59,237 nucleotides of DNA, from the NCBI GenBank assembly GCA_018606805.1, contig JAGYWI010000019.1, forward strand, positions 1-59,237, in the 5' to 3' direction. Positions 1 through 10,345 of this stretch are shown here, piece after piece; position 1 is the stretch's first letter; each line of letters starts with the position of its first letter. The notes under the pieces are model-generated. The model did not search any database and was not told the DNA's origin. It saw nothing but the letters and a program-made list of their open reading frames with translations. The stretch is from Candidatus Magnetomicrobium cryptolimnococcus. GTDB taxonomy: Bacteria; Nitrospirota; Thermodesulfovibrionia; Thermodesulfovibrionales; Magnetobacteriaceae. Made by a program: the position numbers and the translations under genes.

Positions 1-92
1 TGTGGACAAGATTGGACGCATACGCCTGTAATTCAATAGTAAACATTTAATATGTAGTAAAAGATAATAGGAATGACTAAAGATATTACAAT

Positions 93-237
93 CCAAAAGT
101 TTTAGGAAGTGCGGGGGCGCACTCCCGTAAGGTGCGGGGGCGCACTCCCGTAAGGTGCGTAGGCGCAAGGGAGGTGTGCCTACACACCCTCCCGTAATGG
201 GTGCGGGGGAATAACAGGGAGGTGCGCTGCCGCACAC
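93..237. repeat. Intergenic palindromic repeat block
   Basis: GC-rich block in an AT-rich gap. It holds two near-identical tandem 23-nt units (GTGCGGGGGCGCACTCCCGTAA type, about 114-156), followed by an imperfect inverted repeat at 174-237 around a loop with GTAATGGGTG and ATAACAGGGAG. The same loop occurs at 30836-30896 between different arms. No protein signal is seen here. The first 92 bases of the window hold nothing recognisable. Confidence 0.7.
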
Positions 238-395
238 TTTTTGCCAAAAAAGGGTTTCCCCCCACTCCTCTATCTTTTTTTCTTCTACCTTTTTCCCCCG
301 CTCCTCTTTTTCCTTAACTTAATGGCATTGGGGCAGAGTCCTTCCCTCTTTTTTTCTATCTTTTTCAAGGTCTCTTTTTCTTTTTTTCTTTATGG

Positions 396-401
396 TATAA
401 T
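396..401 (+). promoter_or_regulatory. Candidate -10 box before the DUF4390-ntrY-ntrX genes
   Basis: A perfect TATAAT lies 20 nt upstream of the first ATG of the DUF4390 gene. The upstream 17-18 nt are a T-rich tract without a clear -35 box, so only the -10 part is supported. It also indicates that the open frame running back through the repeat to position 241 is not translated. Confidence 0.4.
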
Positions 402-420
402 GATAAACCTATTTGGAGCT

Positions 421-1005
421 ATGATGTATAAGAGGATTGTAAAAAACGTATTAGCTTACCTTAAGGTCTTGGTGTTTATCACTCTATTATATTTCCCACT
501 TGTTAGCTCAGCATCAGCAGCGGAAATAGAGGGACCTATACTGTCATTTAAGGACAGCATATTAGAAGTGAGTTTTTCTCTTGCCCTTGATGCCAACCAG
601 ATACAACTGATAAAGATGGGAATAGAGAAGGAGTACATTTTCTATGTTGATCTTTTTAGGAAATGGGGGATTTGGCCGGATGAATTTATAGCTGGCTATA
701 AGATTATAAGAAGAATAAAGGTTAATCCAGTTAAGGGACAGTTTATGGTAATTTCTGATACTGAAAAGGTTGTGCTTGAGAAACGGTTTATGTCGTTTGA
801 CTCGATGATAGATTGGGCTTTGACCGTCCGTGGGATGCGCTTTTCTATGAAGAGGTTGCCGGCTGATGGAAGGTATTTTATTAGGGTAAAGGTGGAGTCT
901 ATAAAACAAAAACCGCCTGAAATGTTGGGGTATTTTTTCTTTTTTATGGCGCAAAATGAGTTGAATTTGAAGGTTGATTCTTTAACGTTCTATCCTGAAA
1001 AGTAA
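421..1005 (+). CDS. DUF4390 family exported protein
   Basis: About 194 residues. It begins with a short basic stretch and a hydrophobic signal or anchor segment (residues about 8-30, ending SSASAAE), then a beta-rich domain. That fits the DUF4390 family, which is commonly found directly upstream of NtrY-type kinases; the function of the family is unknown. The frame is open back to 241, but that part translates a C/T-rich repeat and lies upstream of the TATAAT at 396. I therefore place the start at 421, or at 424, which is better spaced from the GGAG at 415-418. The stop is 4 nt before the kinase start, so the two are surely cotranscribed. It probably acts outside the cytoplasmic membrane next to the sensor. 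The family call is from pattern recognition only. Confidence 0.7.
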   Translation: MMYKRIVKNVLAYLKVLVFITLLYFPLVSSASAAEIEGPILSFKDSILEVSFSLALDANQIQLIKMGIEKEYIFYVDLFRKWGIWPDEFIAGYKIIRRIKVNPVKGQFMVISDTEKVVLEKRFMSFDSMIDWALTVRGMRFSMKRLPADGRYFIRVKVESIKQKPPEMLGYFFFFMAQNELNLKVDSLTFYPEK

Positions 1006-1009
1006 AGTA

Positions 1010-3034
1010 ATGAAAAAACTGAAGCGCTTTTTTGTTTTTCTGACCGTTATAAGTGCCTTACTCTTTCTGTTTATGTTTGAGTATGCGCTTTTTATTAAGG
1101 ACAATTTTTCACCTAAATTAGTAATTTTATTAGCATTTAACGGTACTTTATTGATTTTAATTATAGTAATTTTTTTTGCAATAAAAAATTTAGCACGGTT
1201 ATATCATGAAAATAGAAAAAAGGTTATCGGTTACCGGTTTAAGACCAAATTAGTAACCATATTTGTAGCTGTAACGTTTTTGCCATCGGCTATGCTCTTT
1301 ATTGTTTCAAGCGGTATAGTTACAAACTATATTGATAAGTGGTTTGAGCCCCTGTTAACAAAGCCGCTCAAAGACGCGCTGATGCTTGGTAAAAATGTAT
1401 ATGATTTAATAAAGGCAAACACACTTGAAGATGCTGAAAAAATCAATCAAGGCATTCCAATTCCTGCAAAATACTCTATACGGCGCGTAGATAGGGCTGA
1501 GCGAGAAACCTCTGAAAGTCTAAGGACAGCCTTCGGTGGTGAAAAAACCGTAGAGCTTGTAACGAGAAATGGTAGGGACTTTGTTGTAGCCTTCATTCCC
1601 TTATATGAAAAAGACGAAATTTACGAAGTGATGCTTGTTGAAACAGTAGTGCCTATTGAAATTACTAATGGCGTGGGAAACATCAATAAGGCTTACAACG
1701 AGTACATTAATTTAGGTGAGTTCAAGCTACCATTTAAGGCAAACTATCTTATAATGCTTGGGGCATTAACGTTTTTTACAATGGCACTTGCCCTGTGGAT
1801 TGCCTTGGAAATATCTAAAAGTATTACCATACCTATAGAAAGCCTTGTAGGGGCAACAAAAGAGGTAGCAAAGGGTAACCTTAATGTTATGGTACAATAT
1901 GAAAGAAAAGACGAAATAGGGCTTTTAATTAATTCATTTAATGCCATGGTTGTTAAGATAAAAGATACGGAAAGCTCCCTACAAAAGGCATATAAGGAAT
2001 CCGACAGGAGACGTCTTCTTCTTGAAAACATAATAGCAAATATTAACTCCGGTATAATATATTTAGATAATAATATGTGTTTGTTAACAATAAATGAGGC
2101 GGCCTGCGATATGTTAAAAACTAGGGCTAAGGACGTTATCAATAAGCACTACAAAGAACTTACTAAAACAATAAACTCCCCACAACTGACTAACTTCATA
2201 AAAGACATAAATCTATATTCTTTCTGGAGTAAAGAAGAACAATTAAAAATATCACTTGAAGGTAAAAGTATGGTAATACGCCTATTTGTTATTTTGCTAA
2301 AAGACGGATTTAATAAACCTATTGGCATGCTGGTTGTTTTTGACGATGTTACGGATATGATACTAGCCGAAAAGGCGCTTGTTTGGCAAGAAGTAGCAAA
2401 GAGGATAACCCATGAGATTAAGAATCCGCTGACACCTATAAAACTGTCAGCCCAAAGGCTTCTAAAAAAATGGCAGATGAACGATAAAAACTTCGATATT
2501 ATTATTGAAAAGGCAACTAATACGATAGTAAGAGAGGTGGATGGATTAAAGCGTCTTGTGGATGAGTTTTCAAAATTAGGGAAAATGCCTGACATTCAAC
2601 CTAAGATGTCCAATTTGAAACACCTTATAAATGAAGTTATAGAGCTATACTCAGAGTATGACAAAATAGCAATATCTATCAACTACAGCACATTTATTGA
2701 AGATATTATAATAGATGCTGATCATATCAAGCGTGTGCTTATCAATATAATAGATAACGCAATTCAGGCAATAGAGGAAAATGGTAAAATACAAATAGTT
2801 GTGAAAGAGTGGGGTAATAATAGGGTACTTATAGAGATTATGGATAACGGTAGAGGCATAAGGGTTGAGGACAAAGAAAGACTATTTCAACCCTACTTTT
2901 CAAGAAATAAAAACGGTACAGGCCTTGGGCTTGCTATAGCCCATAGGATAATCAGAGAGCATAAGGGGACAATAACTGTGAGTGACAATAAACCAAAAGG
3001 GGCAGTTTTTTCAATAGAGCTGCCTTGTTTTTAA
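1010..3034 (+). CDS. ntrY: NtrY-like membrane sensor histidine kinase
   Basis: Kinase of 674 residues that would autophosphorylate and pass phosphate to the NtrX-like regulator encoded next. The N-terminus has two or three membrane helices (about 8-60 and 78-100), an extracytoplasmic loop, and another helix near 245-268. Then come HAMP (about 268-320), PAS (about 335-440), HisKA with the phospho-acceptor His near residue 468 (RITHEIKNPLTPIKLS), and an HATPase domain with N box (NIIDNAIQAI), G1 (DNGRGI) and G2 (GTGLGLAIAHRI). All catalytic motifs are intact, and size and order match NtrY (usually 650-760 residues). Signal unknown. In other bacteria NtrYX acts in nitrogen control or redox/envelope sensing, and nothing in this sequence decides between these. 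Confidence 0.9.
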   Translation: MKKLKRFFVFLTVISALLFLFMFEYALFIKDNFSPKLVILLAFNGTLLILIIVIFFAIKNLARLYHENRKKVIGYRFKTKLVTIFVAVTFLPSAMLFIVSSGIVTNYIDKWFEPLLTKPLKDALMLGKNVYDLIKANTLEDAEKINQGIPIPAKYSIRRVDRAERETSESLRTAFGGEKTVELVTRNGRDFVVAFIPLYEKDEIYEVMLVETVVPIEITNGVGNINKAYNEYINLGEFKLPFKANYLIMLGALTFFTMALALWIALEISKSITIPIESLVGATKEVAKGNLNVMVQYERKDEIGLLINSFNAMVVKIKDTESSLQKAYKESDRRRLLLENIIANINSGIIYLDNNMCLLTINEAACDMLKTRAKDVINKHYKELTKTINSPQLTNFIKDINLYSFWSKEEQLKISLEGKSMVIRLFVILLKDGFNKPIGMLVVFDDVTDMILAEKALVWQEVAKRITHEIKNPLTPIKLSAQRLLKKWQMNDKNFDIIIEKATNTIVREVDGLKRLVDEFSKLGKMPDIQPKMSNLKHLINEVIELYSEYDKIAISINYSTFIEDIIIDADHIKRVLINIIDNAIQAIEENGKIQIVVKEWGNNRVLIEIMDNGRGIRVEDKERLFQPYFSRNKNGTGLGLAIAHRIIREHKGTITVSDNKPKGAVFSIELPCF

Positions 3035-3049
3035 TAGGGGTTGAATTTT

Positions 3050-4396
3050 ATGCACGAGATGAAAACGGTTATGATTATTGATGATGAGAAAGGTATAAGG
3101 GAAACCCTATCGGAAATACTCGAAGATGAGGATTTTAACGTAATAACATTCAGCGATGGGGAATCTGCCCTTGAGGATATGCAAAAAAAAGTGCCAGACC
3201 TTATCTTTTTGGATTTATGGTTACCCGGCATGGATGGTCTTGAAGTGCTTAATGAAATAAGAAAACTAAACCAGGTAGTACCTGTGATAATAATATCCGG
3301 GCATGGCAAAATAGAACAAGCCGTAAAAGCCACTAAGATGGGCGCATACGATTTCCTTGAAAAACCATTATCACTTGAACGTGTTATCTTAACAGCTCAA
3401 AACGCTATAGAAAAAAAAGAACTGCAAATGCAAAACGAACTTCTAAAGACAAATTTAACCCAAAAATACGCCATTGTTGGTAGTTCACGTGCTATTGTTG
3501 ATTTAAGAAAAAATATTGAAATAGCTGCCAAAAGTAACGCACGGGTGCTAATACTTGGCGAAAGCGGTGTTGGTAAGGAAATGGTTGCAAGAAACCTACA
3601 CTTGCTAAGTAATCGTGTAAATAAGCAGTTTGTTGAGCTAAATTGTGCGGCAATTCCTGAAGAGTTAATAGAAAGTGAACTCTTTGGCCATGAAAAAGGG
3701 TCTTTTACAGGGGCTTTTGAAAAGAAAAAGGGTAAGTTTGAGTTAGCCAACGAAGGCACCTTGTTTTTAGACGAAATAGGGGATATGTCCCTGATAACCC
3801 AAGCTAAGGTTTTAAGGGTTATAGAAACTCAGGAGTTTCAGCGAGTAGGTGGCAGTAAGAACATTAAGGTTGATGTACGCATGGTGTCAGCTACCAATAA
3901 AGACCTTGCTAAGGAAGTAAAGGATGGCAAATTTCGCGAGGACTTGTATTTTCGATTAAATGTTATTCCGGTTGTTGTTCCACCACTTAGGGAAAGGAGT
4001 GAGGATATTGAGCAATTAGTGCGCCATTTTATGGACATATTCGCTGCTGAGTACAGTAAACCGCCAAAGGTTTTTGATGCCGAGGCACTTAAGATACTGA
4101 AAAATTACGATTGGCCGGGTAACGTTCGGGAGCTTAAAAATACACTTGAACGTATTTTTGTTATGGTTGAGTCTAAAGCAGTTACAGTAAAGGATATTTT
4201 ACTTGGTGAGACAACTACATCAGATTATTTTTCATATTCTACACTAAAAGAGGCTAGGGATAGTTTTGAAAAGGACTATATCGTTAAAAAACTGATTGAG
4301 TTTAAGTGGAACGTCTCAAAGACAGCCGAGGCCCTACAAATAGAAAGAAGTAATCTTCACAGAAAAATCAAAAGCTATGGAATCGAAGAACCTTAG
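3050..4396 (+). CDS. ntrX: NtrX-like sigma54-dependent response regulator
   Basis: Regulator of 448 residues, partner of the kinase 15 nt upstream. Receiver domain at about 1-120 with the phosphorylatable Asp near residue 55 (FLDLWLPGMDG). The central AAA+ domain has Walker A GESGVGKE, the sigma54 contact loop GSFTGA and Walker B TLFLDEIGDM. A C-terminal Fis-type helix-turn-helix (WNVSKTAEALQIERSNLHRK) would bind enhancer DNA. I prefer the ATG at 3050 to the TTG at 3041 because AGGGG at 3036-3040 is correctly spaced only for the former. It would activate sigma54 promoters; no sigma54 promoter was recognised in the window, so targets are unknown. NtrX and related regulators (for example AtoC/ZraR types) share this architecture; the NtrX name rests mainly on the NtrY neighbour. 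Confidence 0.9.
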   Translation: MHEMKTVMIIDDEKGIRETLSEILEDEDFNVITFSDGESALEDMQKKVPDLIFLDLWLPGMDGLEVLNEIRKLNQVVPVIIISGHGKIEQAVKATKMGAYDFLEKPLSLERVILTAQNAIEKKELQMQNELLKTNLTQKYAIVGSSRAIVDLRKNIEIAAKSNARVLILGESGVGKEMVARNLHLLSNRVNKQFVELNCAAIPEELIESELFGHEKGSFTGAFEKKKGKFELANEGTLFLDEIGDMSLITQAKVLRVIETQEFQRVGGSKNIKVDVRMVSATNKDLAKEVKDGKFREDLYFRLNVIPVVVPPLRERSEDIEQLVRHFMDIFAAEYSKPPKVFDAEALKILKNYDWPGNVRELKNTLERIFVMVESKAVTVKDILLGETTTSDYFSYSTLKEARDSFEKDYIVKKLIEFKWNVSKTAEALQIERSNLHRKIKSYGIEEP

Positions 4397-4446
4397 AGGG
4401 AAACTAAAAATAAAAAAACAGTCTTGACAAAGGGGTCCACCTTAAA

Positions 4447-5226
4447 ATGTCCACAATAACAGAAAGAATATGTAATCTTGAAGAATTAGTAACAGATTTT
4501 ATAAAACAAACCAATAGTGCTATTCAGGAGCTTGTGAACTGTCATAAACAAAGAGAGATTGAATTGCAAAAGTTCAAGGACAATATTGAAGCTGAAAATA
4601 AAACATTTAAAAATAATGTGGAGGCTATACTTAGAAATTTTACTGAAAAGGCTGAAAATATACATCAACAAAACCCTATAAAACCTCAAAAACTTCCAGA
4701 GGTTCAAAAGCAAACAAGGCTTACATTGCAACAATCAGAAGAAGAAATAAAAGCCTACAAAGAGGAGTTGCGACTGGAAAATATAGAAACAAACCGTCAG
4801 TTGTGGAAAGCCTCCGATAAACTTGGTGATGTAATTGAAGACATTATATCTATATACATTTCATGGATTATTGAAAAAGAGTTTGGTGTGCAGTATGTAC
4901 TTATTAAGACGAGATTGCAAAGACAATTCGAGGTGTATGAAACTGAGTTTGATTTATGTGCCTTTGCCGCTGGTTATGTTTTCCTTAATAGTACAACAAA
5001 TATACTTAGAAACAGCAATGTGGATAGATTTATAAAAGACATAGAACTGTTCCGAATTATATATCCTGAGCATAAAGATAAACCACTTATTGGCATACTA
5101 GCTGCCTTGTACGTTAATGAAAGCGTGCTTATTTATGCAGAAAACAATGGCTTTATGGTACTTTCGGTTGGAGATAAAATATTGGAAGTTATAAACACTG
5201 AAGGGTTTAAACCAAAGGTTTGGTAA
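4447..5226 (+). CDS. Coiled-coil protein with nuclease-fold-like C-terminal domain (first copy)
   Basis: 259 residues. The first about 125 residues are charged heptad-like helix (ITERICNLEELVTDFIKQT and similar). The last about 130 form an alpha/beta domain resembling the DUF3782/PD-(D/E)XK group that often follows such coiled coils. The segment after EFDL, where active members carry an E-x-K motif, reads VFLNSTTN, so the catalytic pair appears absent. It is about 50-60% similar over the C-terminal half to the next gene, a tandem duplication. An AAGGGG ribosome binding site lies 11 nt before the ATG. It sits 50 nt after ntrX on the same strand and may be cotranscribed. Function unknown; a structural or DNA-binding role is as likely as a nuclease. 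Confidence 0.65.
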   Translation: MSTITERICNLEELVTDFIKQTNSAIQELVNCHKQREIELQKFKDNIEAENKTFKNNVEAILRNFTEKAENIHQQNPIKPQKLPEVQKQTRLTLQQSEEEIKAYKEELRLENIETNRQLWKASDKLGDVIEDIISIYISWIIEKEFGVQYVLIKTRLQRQFEVYETEFDLCAFAAGYVFLNSTTNILRNSNVDRFIKDIELFRIIYPEHKDKPLIGILAALYVNESVLIYAENNGFMVLSVGDKILEVINTEGFKPKVW

Positions 5227-5300
5227 CAATTACCACAATAAAATGTTTTTTTTTGTTAAAATACTATTAATTGTGAAGTGGGTAAATAAGGGGGAGGGTA

Positions 5301-6194
5301 ATGTCTATAATATTAGAAGAAAGGGTTTATAATCTTGAGCATATATTGGCAGATTTTATTAAAAACACTGAGGATATGCACCAAAAAACCCAAATGGAGA
5401 TTCAAAATCTTGTGCAGTTTCAAAAGCAAACAGAAGTTACTTTGAAGGAACTTGCAGAGGCTCAGAAGCAAACAAAGGCTGTTTTGGAGGAGCTTTCATC
5501 GTCTCATAGGGAGCTTTCAGCGTCTCATAGGGAGCTTTCATCGTCTCATAGGGAGCTTTTAGTGTCTCAGAAGCAAACAACGGCTGTTTTGGAGGAGCTT
5601 GCAGCGTCTCATAGGGAGCTTTTAGCGTCTCAGAAGCAAACAGAAGCTGCTTTGCAACGGTTTGAAAAAAAATTGGAAACTCACGAAAAGAAAATAGAAG
5701 CTCACGAAGAAAAAATGGAGGCTTACAGAGAAGAATCGCGGAAGGAAAACAAGGCAATCAACCTCAGTTGGGGAAAAATTACTAATAAGCTTGGCACTAT
5801 GGTTGAAGACATGGTACTTCCAAGCATTCCACGGATTATTAGAGACGAGTTTGGGATACAACGCATTAAGATTAAAACTAGATTACAAAAACAATTTGAC
5901 GTATATAATAAGGAATTTGACTTATGTGCCTTTGCCGATGATTGTGTTTTTATTAATAGCACAAAAAGTACGCTTAGAAAAAATACTGTAGATGATTTTA
6001 TAAATGACATAGATATGTTTAGGATAATATATCCTGAGTATAAAGATAAAGCGATTATTGGCATAATAGCTGCCCTGTATACCAGTAAAACCCTTGTTGA
6101 ATATGCTGAGGAAAAGGGCTTTATGGTACTTTCTGTTGGAAGCAATATCTTAGAGGTTATAAACACTAAAGGATTTAAGCCAAAGGTTTGGTAG
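5301..6194 (+). CDS. Coiled-coil protein with nuclease-fold-like C-terminal domain (second copy, repeat-expanded)
   Basis: 297 residues, paralogue of the gene just upstream. Residues about 1-155 are a long coiled coil with perfect heptads of the type [SA]-[SA]-S-H-R-E-L, encoded by 21-bp DNA repeats, and larger QKQTxAVLEELAASHREL units. The C-terminal domain (about 160-297) aligns throughout with the neighbour, including KTRLQ[KR]QF, EFDLCAFA and the shared end EVINT[EK]GFKPKVW. As in the neighbour, the position of the catalytic E-x-K reads FINSTKS, suggesting the same loss of activity before or soon after duplication. A strong GGGGAGG ribosome binding site precedes the ATG. Multimerisation through the coiled coil is likely. 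Role unknown. Confidence 0.65.
   Translation: MSIILEERVYNLEHILADFIKNTEDMHQKTQMEIQNLVQFQKQTEVTLKELAEAQKQTKAVLEELSSSHRELSASHRELSSSHRELLVSQKQTTAVLEELAASHRELLASQKQTEAALQRFEKKLETHEKKIEAHEEKMEAYREESRKENKAINLSWGKITNKLGTMVEDMVLPSIPRIIRDEFGIQRIKIKTRLQKQFDVYNKEFDLCAFADDCVFINSTKSTLRKNTVDDFINDIDMFRIIYPEYKDKAIIGIIAALYTSKTLVEYAEEKGFMVLSVGSNILEVINTKGFKPKVW
5458..5655 (+). repeat. In-frame 21-bp and longer tandem repeats in a coiled-coil gene
   Basis: Three near-perfect 21-bp units around TCTCATAGGGAGCTTT (about 5500-5562) sit inside a longer duplicated unit that starts with TCTCAGAAGCAAACA (three copies, about 5460, 5565 and 5628). All units are multiples of three, so the reading frame is kept and only coiled-coil length changes. 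Confidence 0.85.
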
Positions 6195-6344
6195 GAAGTG
6201 TTATTAGAAAAGGATGGTTGTCCTACCAGGTGTTGGTATTAAGTACCTGAGCATAATTATTCTCATACTGTACCAAAATAAAAATGGTTTGCAAAAAATA
6301 ATAGCTGTATTTTTTGTTATACCTCATGAAAATAGTGTTTTTGG

Positions 6345-6460
6345 GGTTCAAGGTTGTGTAGGCACACTTTACGGGAGTGCGCCCCCGCACCTGCCTGTGC
6401 GCATACACATCTTTGGCGGGAGTATGAGGGCAGCGCCCTCATTCTGTATTTGTTTCCTTT
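6345..6460. repeat. Intergenic palindromic repeat block
   Basis: Contains GTGTAGGCACACTTTACGGGAGTGCGCC, a TGTGCGCATACACA imperfect palindrome, CTTTGGCGGGAG and GAGGGCAGCGCCCTC (palindrome near 6426-6440). Read on the minus strand it is the same scaffold as 13404-13450 and 36581-36625: a GAGGGC...GCCCTC palindrome, then CTCCCGCCAA, then a copy-specific palindrome. It lies between the converging coiled-coil and cobA/hemD genes and may terminate both. Confidence 0.65.
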
Positions 6461-6477
6461 CCTTCAGTAGAGTGTTT

Positions 6478-8043
6478 TTAACTTTGGGGCTCATTATGCT
6501 CCTTATTACTATCACACCAATTTATAATAGCATTCACCATATCTTCAATAGTAGCCCGTTTAGGCATTATATCAACAGTAAGCCCAGTGCTTTCGATTGC
6601 CTTTTTCGTAACATGTCCGATTGCTGCTATTTTTGTATTACTTAAAAGCCTTAACACATCTCCGCCTATACTTATTTGCAGATTTTTAAAAGTAGCAGCA
6701 CTTGTAAAGGTTATTATAGTGATTTTTCCTTCTTTTATGTATCTTTCAATGCGCTTGCTGTGAAACTCCGGGTTTACGCTTCTATAGGCTTGAGGCGTAT
6801 CTATGTACCCACCAAGTTGTTGTACCATAGATGGGAAAACTTCCCTTGCCACATCTGCTCGTGGTAATAAAAAACGCATTCCCTGTATATTACCTGTTGT
6901 GCTAAAGCCATCTTTTGAAGTAAGGAGCTCTGAAAGCCCCTCGGCGCTGAAATCCTCCGGTACAAGGTCTACCTTTATCCCATAAGACTTAACAGCCTTT
7001 GCTGTTTTTATACCAATTGCACATACCTTTATGCCTTTTAAATCTCTTATATCGCCATTTCTTTCAATTATACGATTAAATAAAAATTTCATGCCATTAG
7101 CACTTGTAATAACTAGCCAATCATATGTACTTACATTATCTATACACCTGTCAAGTTCTTCATAACTTTCTGGCGGTAGTGGCTCAATCGTTGGATATTC
7201 AAAAATCTCAGCACCTAGCCGTTCAAGCCTTTCATACTCTTGTATATACCGCCGTGTTATAACAATACGTTGGCCAAATAGCGGCTTTTTTTCACACCAA
7301 TTAAGCTCCTCCCTTAACTTTACCACATCGCCCAACACCATAACAGCCGGCGGCGTTATGTTATGCTCCTTCATCAAATCGGTAATATTACCAAGCGTAC
7401 CTACAATCGTTTCTTGCTCACTCCTTGTACCCCATCTTATAACGGCAGTTGGGGTTTGGGCAGGTTTACCGTTTTGAATAAGTTTAGTTATAATGGTTTC
7501 CATATTTTTAACTGCCATTAAAAAAACCAGTGTGTCAAATCCCTTTGCAATGCCTTCCCAATTTATCGTGCTATCTATTTTAGTTTCATCCTCATTACCT
7601 GTTATAACGGCAAAGGATGATGACACCTTTCTGTGGGTTAAAGGTATGCCAGCATAAGCTGGTACAGATATTGCGGAGGTAACACCAGGGACTATTTCAA
7701 AGTCAATACCGTTTTGGTGGAGTATTTGCGCCTCCTCACCACCGCGGCCAAAGACAAAGGGGTCCCCTCCTTTTAATCTGCAAACGGTTTTACCTTCAAG
7801 GGCATTTTTAACTAATGCCGTATTTATTTCATCTTGGGTCATGGCATGATGCCCACCACGTTTGCCAGCGTATATGGTTTCAGCCTCTTCATTTATAAAA
7901 TTTAATATCTGAGGATTTACATGATAATCGTAGACAACCACCTGTGCCTGTTGAAGACAACGAAGCCCCTTTAGCGTTAAAAGGCCAATATCGCCAGGAC
8001 CTGCGCCAACTAAATAAACTTTACCCTTTTTTGTAGAATTCAT
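6478..8043 (-). CDS. cobA/hemD: Uroporphyrinogen-III C-methyltransferase / uroporphyrinogen-III synthase fusion
   Basis: 521 residues from the ATG at 8043. The N-terminal half is an SAM-dependent tetrapyrrole methylase (VYLVGAGPGDIGLLTLKG near the start, RLKGGDPFVFGRGGEE, PGVTSAISVPAYAGIPLTHR). It makes precorrin-2 for siroheme, cobalamin or heme d1. The C-terminal half (about 265-521, from RIVITRR) is a HemD-type synthase that closes hydroxymethylbilane to uroporphyrinogen III. The frame extends upstream to 8124, but that part lies inside hemC. The ATG at 8043 has a GGAG 9-12 nt before it and overlaps the hemC stop by 23 nt. Fused CobA-HemD proteins are common in Firmicutes and Nitrospirota-like genomes. 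Third gene of a serS-hemC-cobA/hemD operon. Confidence 0.93.
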   Translation of the reverse strand: MNSTKKGKVYLVGAGPGDIGLLTLKGLRCLQQAQVVVYDYHVNPQILNFINEEAETIYAGKRGGHHAMTQDEINTALVKNALEGKTVCRLKGGDPFVFGRGGEEAQILHQNGIDFEIVPGVTSAISVPAYAGIPLTHRKVSSSFAVITGNEDETKIDSTINWEGIAKGFDTLVFLMAVKNMETIITKLIQNGKPAQTPTAVIRWGTRSEQETIVGTLGNITDLMKEHNITPPAVMVLGDVVKLREELNWCEKKPLFGQRIVITRRYIQEYERLERLGAEIFEYPTIEPLPPESYEELDRCIDNVSTYDWLVITSANGMKFLFNRIIERNGDIRDLKGIKVCAIGIKTAKAVKSYGIKVDLVPEDFSAEGLSELLTSKDGFSTTGNIQGMRFLLPRADVAREVFPSMVQQLGGYIDTPQAYRSVNPEFHSKRIERYIKEGKITIITFTSAATFKNLQISIGGDVLRLLSNTKIAAIGHVTKKAIESTGLTVDIMPKRATIEDMVNAIINWCDSNKEHNEPQS

Positions 8044-8965
8044 CAAGTATTGCTCCTGCCCCTTCTTGTAATATTTCCTCAGCAAGCTCTTTGCCAGAGA
8101 TTTGCGGATTTTGTGGATTACCAATCTTTTGTCTTCTAATTATCCTACTCCCTGTAACAGTGCCGACCAATCCCTCTATCATAAGCAGTCCATCACCATC
8201 CATAAATGCGTATGCACCTATTGGCACTTGACAGCCCCCTTCAAGCCGCTCTAAAAACCCACGCTCTGCTGCTACACAGGTGAAGCTTTGCATATCGTTT
8301 AAAGATGACACTATACCATTTACATAATCATCATTAGTCCTTGTTTCTATGCCGATAGCCCCCTGTCCAACGGCTGGGAGCATTGTATCATAGCCTATTA
8401 TAGCCGAAATACTCTCTTCAAGTCCAAGACGCTTAAGTCCTGCAACTGCCAAAATGACGGCATCGTAGCTGCCCTCTTTGGCTTTTTTAAGTCGCGTGTC
8501 AAGATTACCACGTAGGGTTTCAACCTTAAAGTCTGGTCTTTTATTTATAAGCTGGCACTGCCTCCTTAGGCTACTTGTCCCAATCTTAATGCCCTGCGGT
8601 AGGCTCTCTATTGAATCTGCCTTGATTTTACTATTTAACACTAGTGCATCATGGGCATCCTCCCGTTTACATATGGCACAAAGTGAAAGTCCCTCTGGAA
8701 ACACTACAGGCACGTCCTTCATACTATGTACAGCCAAATCACATTGGTTTGACAAAAGAGCTTCTTCAATCTCTTTAACAAATAAACCCTTGCCGCCTAT
8801 TTTGGAAAGTGCCACGTCTGTTATTTTATCACCCGTTGTTTTTATTATGTTAAGCCCTACGTTAAGTCCTGGATAGCATTTGATTAGCTCATTCCTAACC
8901 CAATTTGCCTGCCAAAGGGCAAGCTTACTACCCCTTGTTCCTATGGTTAAAGTTTTCATTGCCAT
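8021..8965 (-). CDS. hemC: Hydroxymethylbilane synthase (porphobilinogen deaminase)
   Basis: 314 residues, normal length. It joins four porphobilinogens into hydroxymethylbilane, the substrate of the HemD domain encoded next. Motifs: IGTRGSKLALWQANW at the N-terminus, HSMKDVP, GTSSLRRQCQL, LRGNLDTRLKK, and LEGGCQVPIGAYA carrying the Cys that attaches the dipyrromethane cofactor. The start is the ATG at 8965 or the second ATG at 8959. The stop of serS lies 2 nt upstream, so the two are translationally close. Placing hemC behind serS is unusual, but the operon logic with cobA/hemD is clear. Confidence 0.96.
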   Translation of the reverse strand: MAMKTLTIGTRGSKLALWQANWVRNELIKCYPGLNVGLNIIKTTGDKITDVALSKIGGKGLFVKEIEEALLSNQCDLAVHSMKDVPVVFPEGLSLCAICKREDAHDALVLNSKIKADSIESLPQGIKIGTSSLRRQCQLINKRPDFKVETLRGNLDTRLKKAKEGSYDAVILAVAGLKRLGLEESISAIIGYDTMLPAVGQGAIGIETRTNDDYVNGIVSSLNDMQSFTCVAAERGFLERLEGGCQVPIGAYAFMDGDGLLMIEGLVGTVTGSRIIRRQKIGNPQNPQISGKELAEEILQEGAGAILDEFYKKG

Positions 8966-8966
8966 A

Positions 8967-10253
<1,287 letters not shown>

Positions 10254-10345
10254 TTAACTCAATTTAAGGGGAAAACTCGGAGAAAGACAAAAATGAGGAG
10301 CCTCTTAAAGACTCCCCATCTTGCCTAAAAACCTTTCCATTATTA

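Noticed and set aside
241-420. Upstream extension of the DUF4390 reading frame
   Set aside because: It translates a C/T-rich repeat, starts with TTG without a ribosome binding site and lies upstream of a TATAAT at 396.
4424-4429. TTGACA as a -35 box for the coiled-coil gene
   Set aside because: The matching -10 would lie inside the coding region, so it cannot serve this gene's start at 4447.
8044-8124. N-terminal extension of CobA/HemD
   Set aside because: It lies inside hemC and lacks homology; the ATG at 8043 has a ribosome binding site and gives the usual N-terminus.
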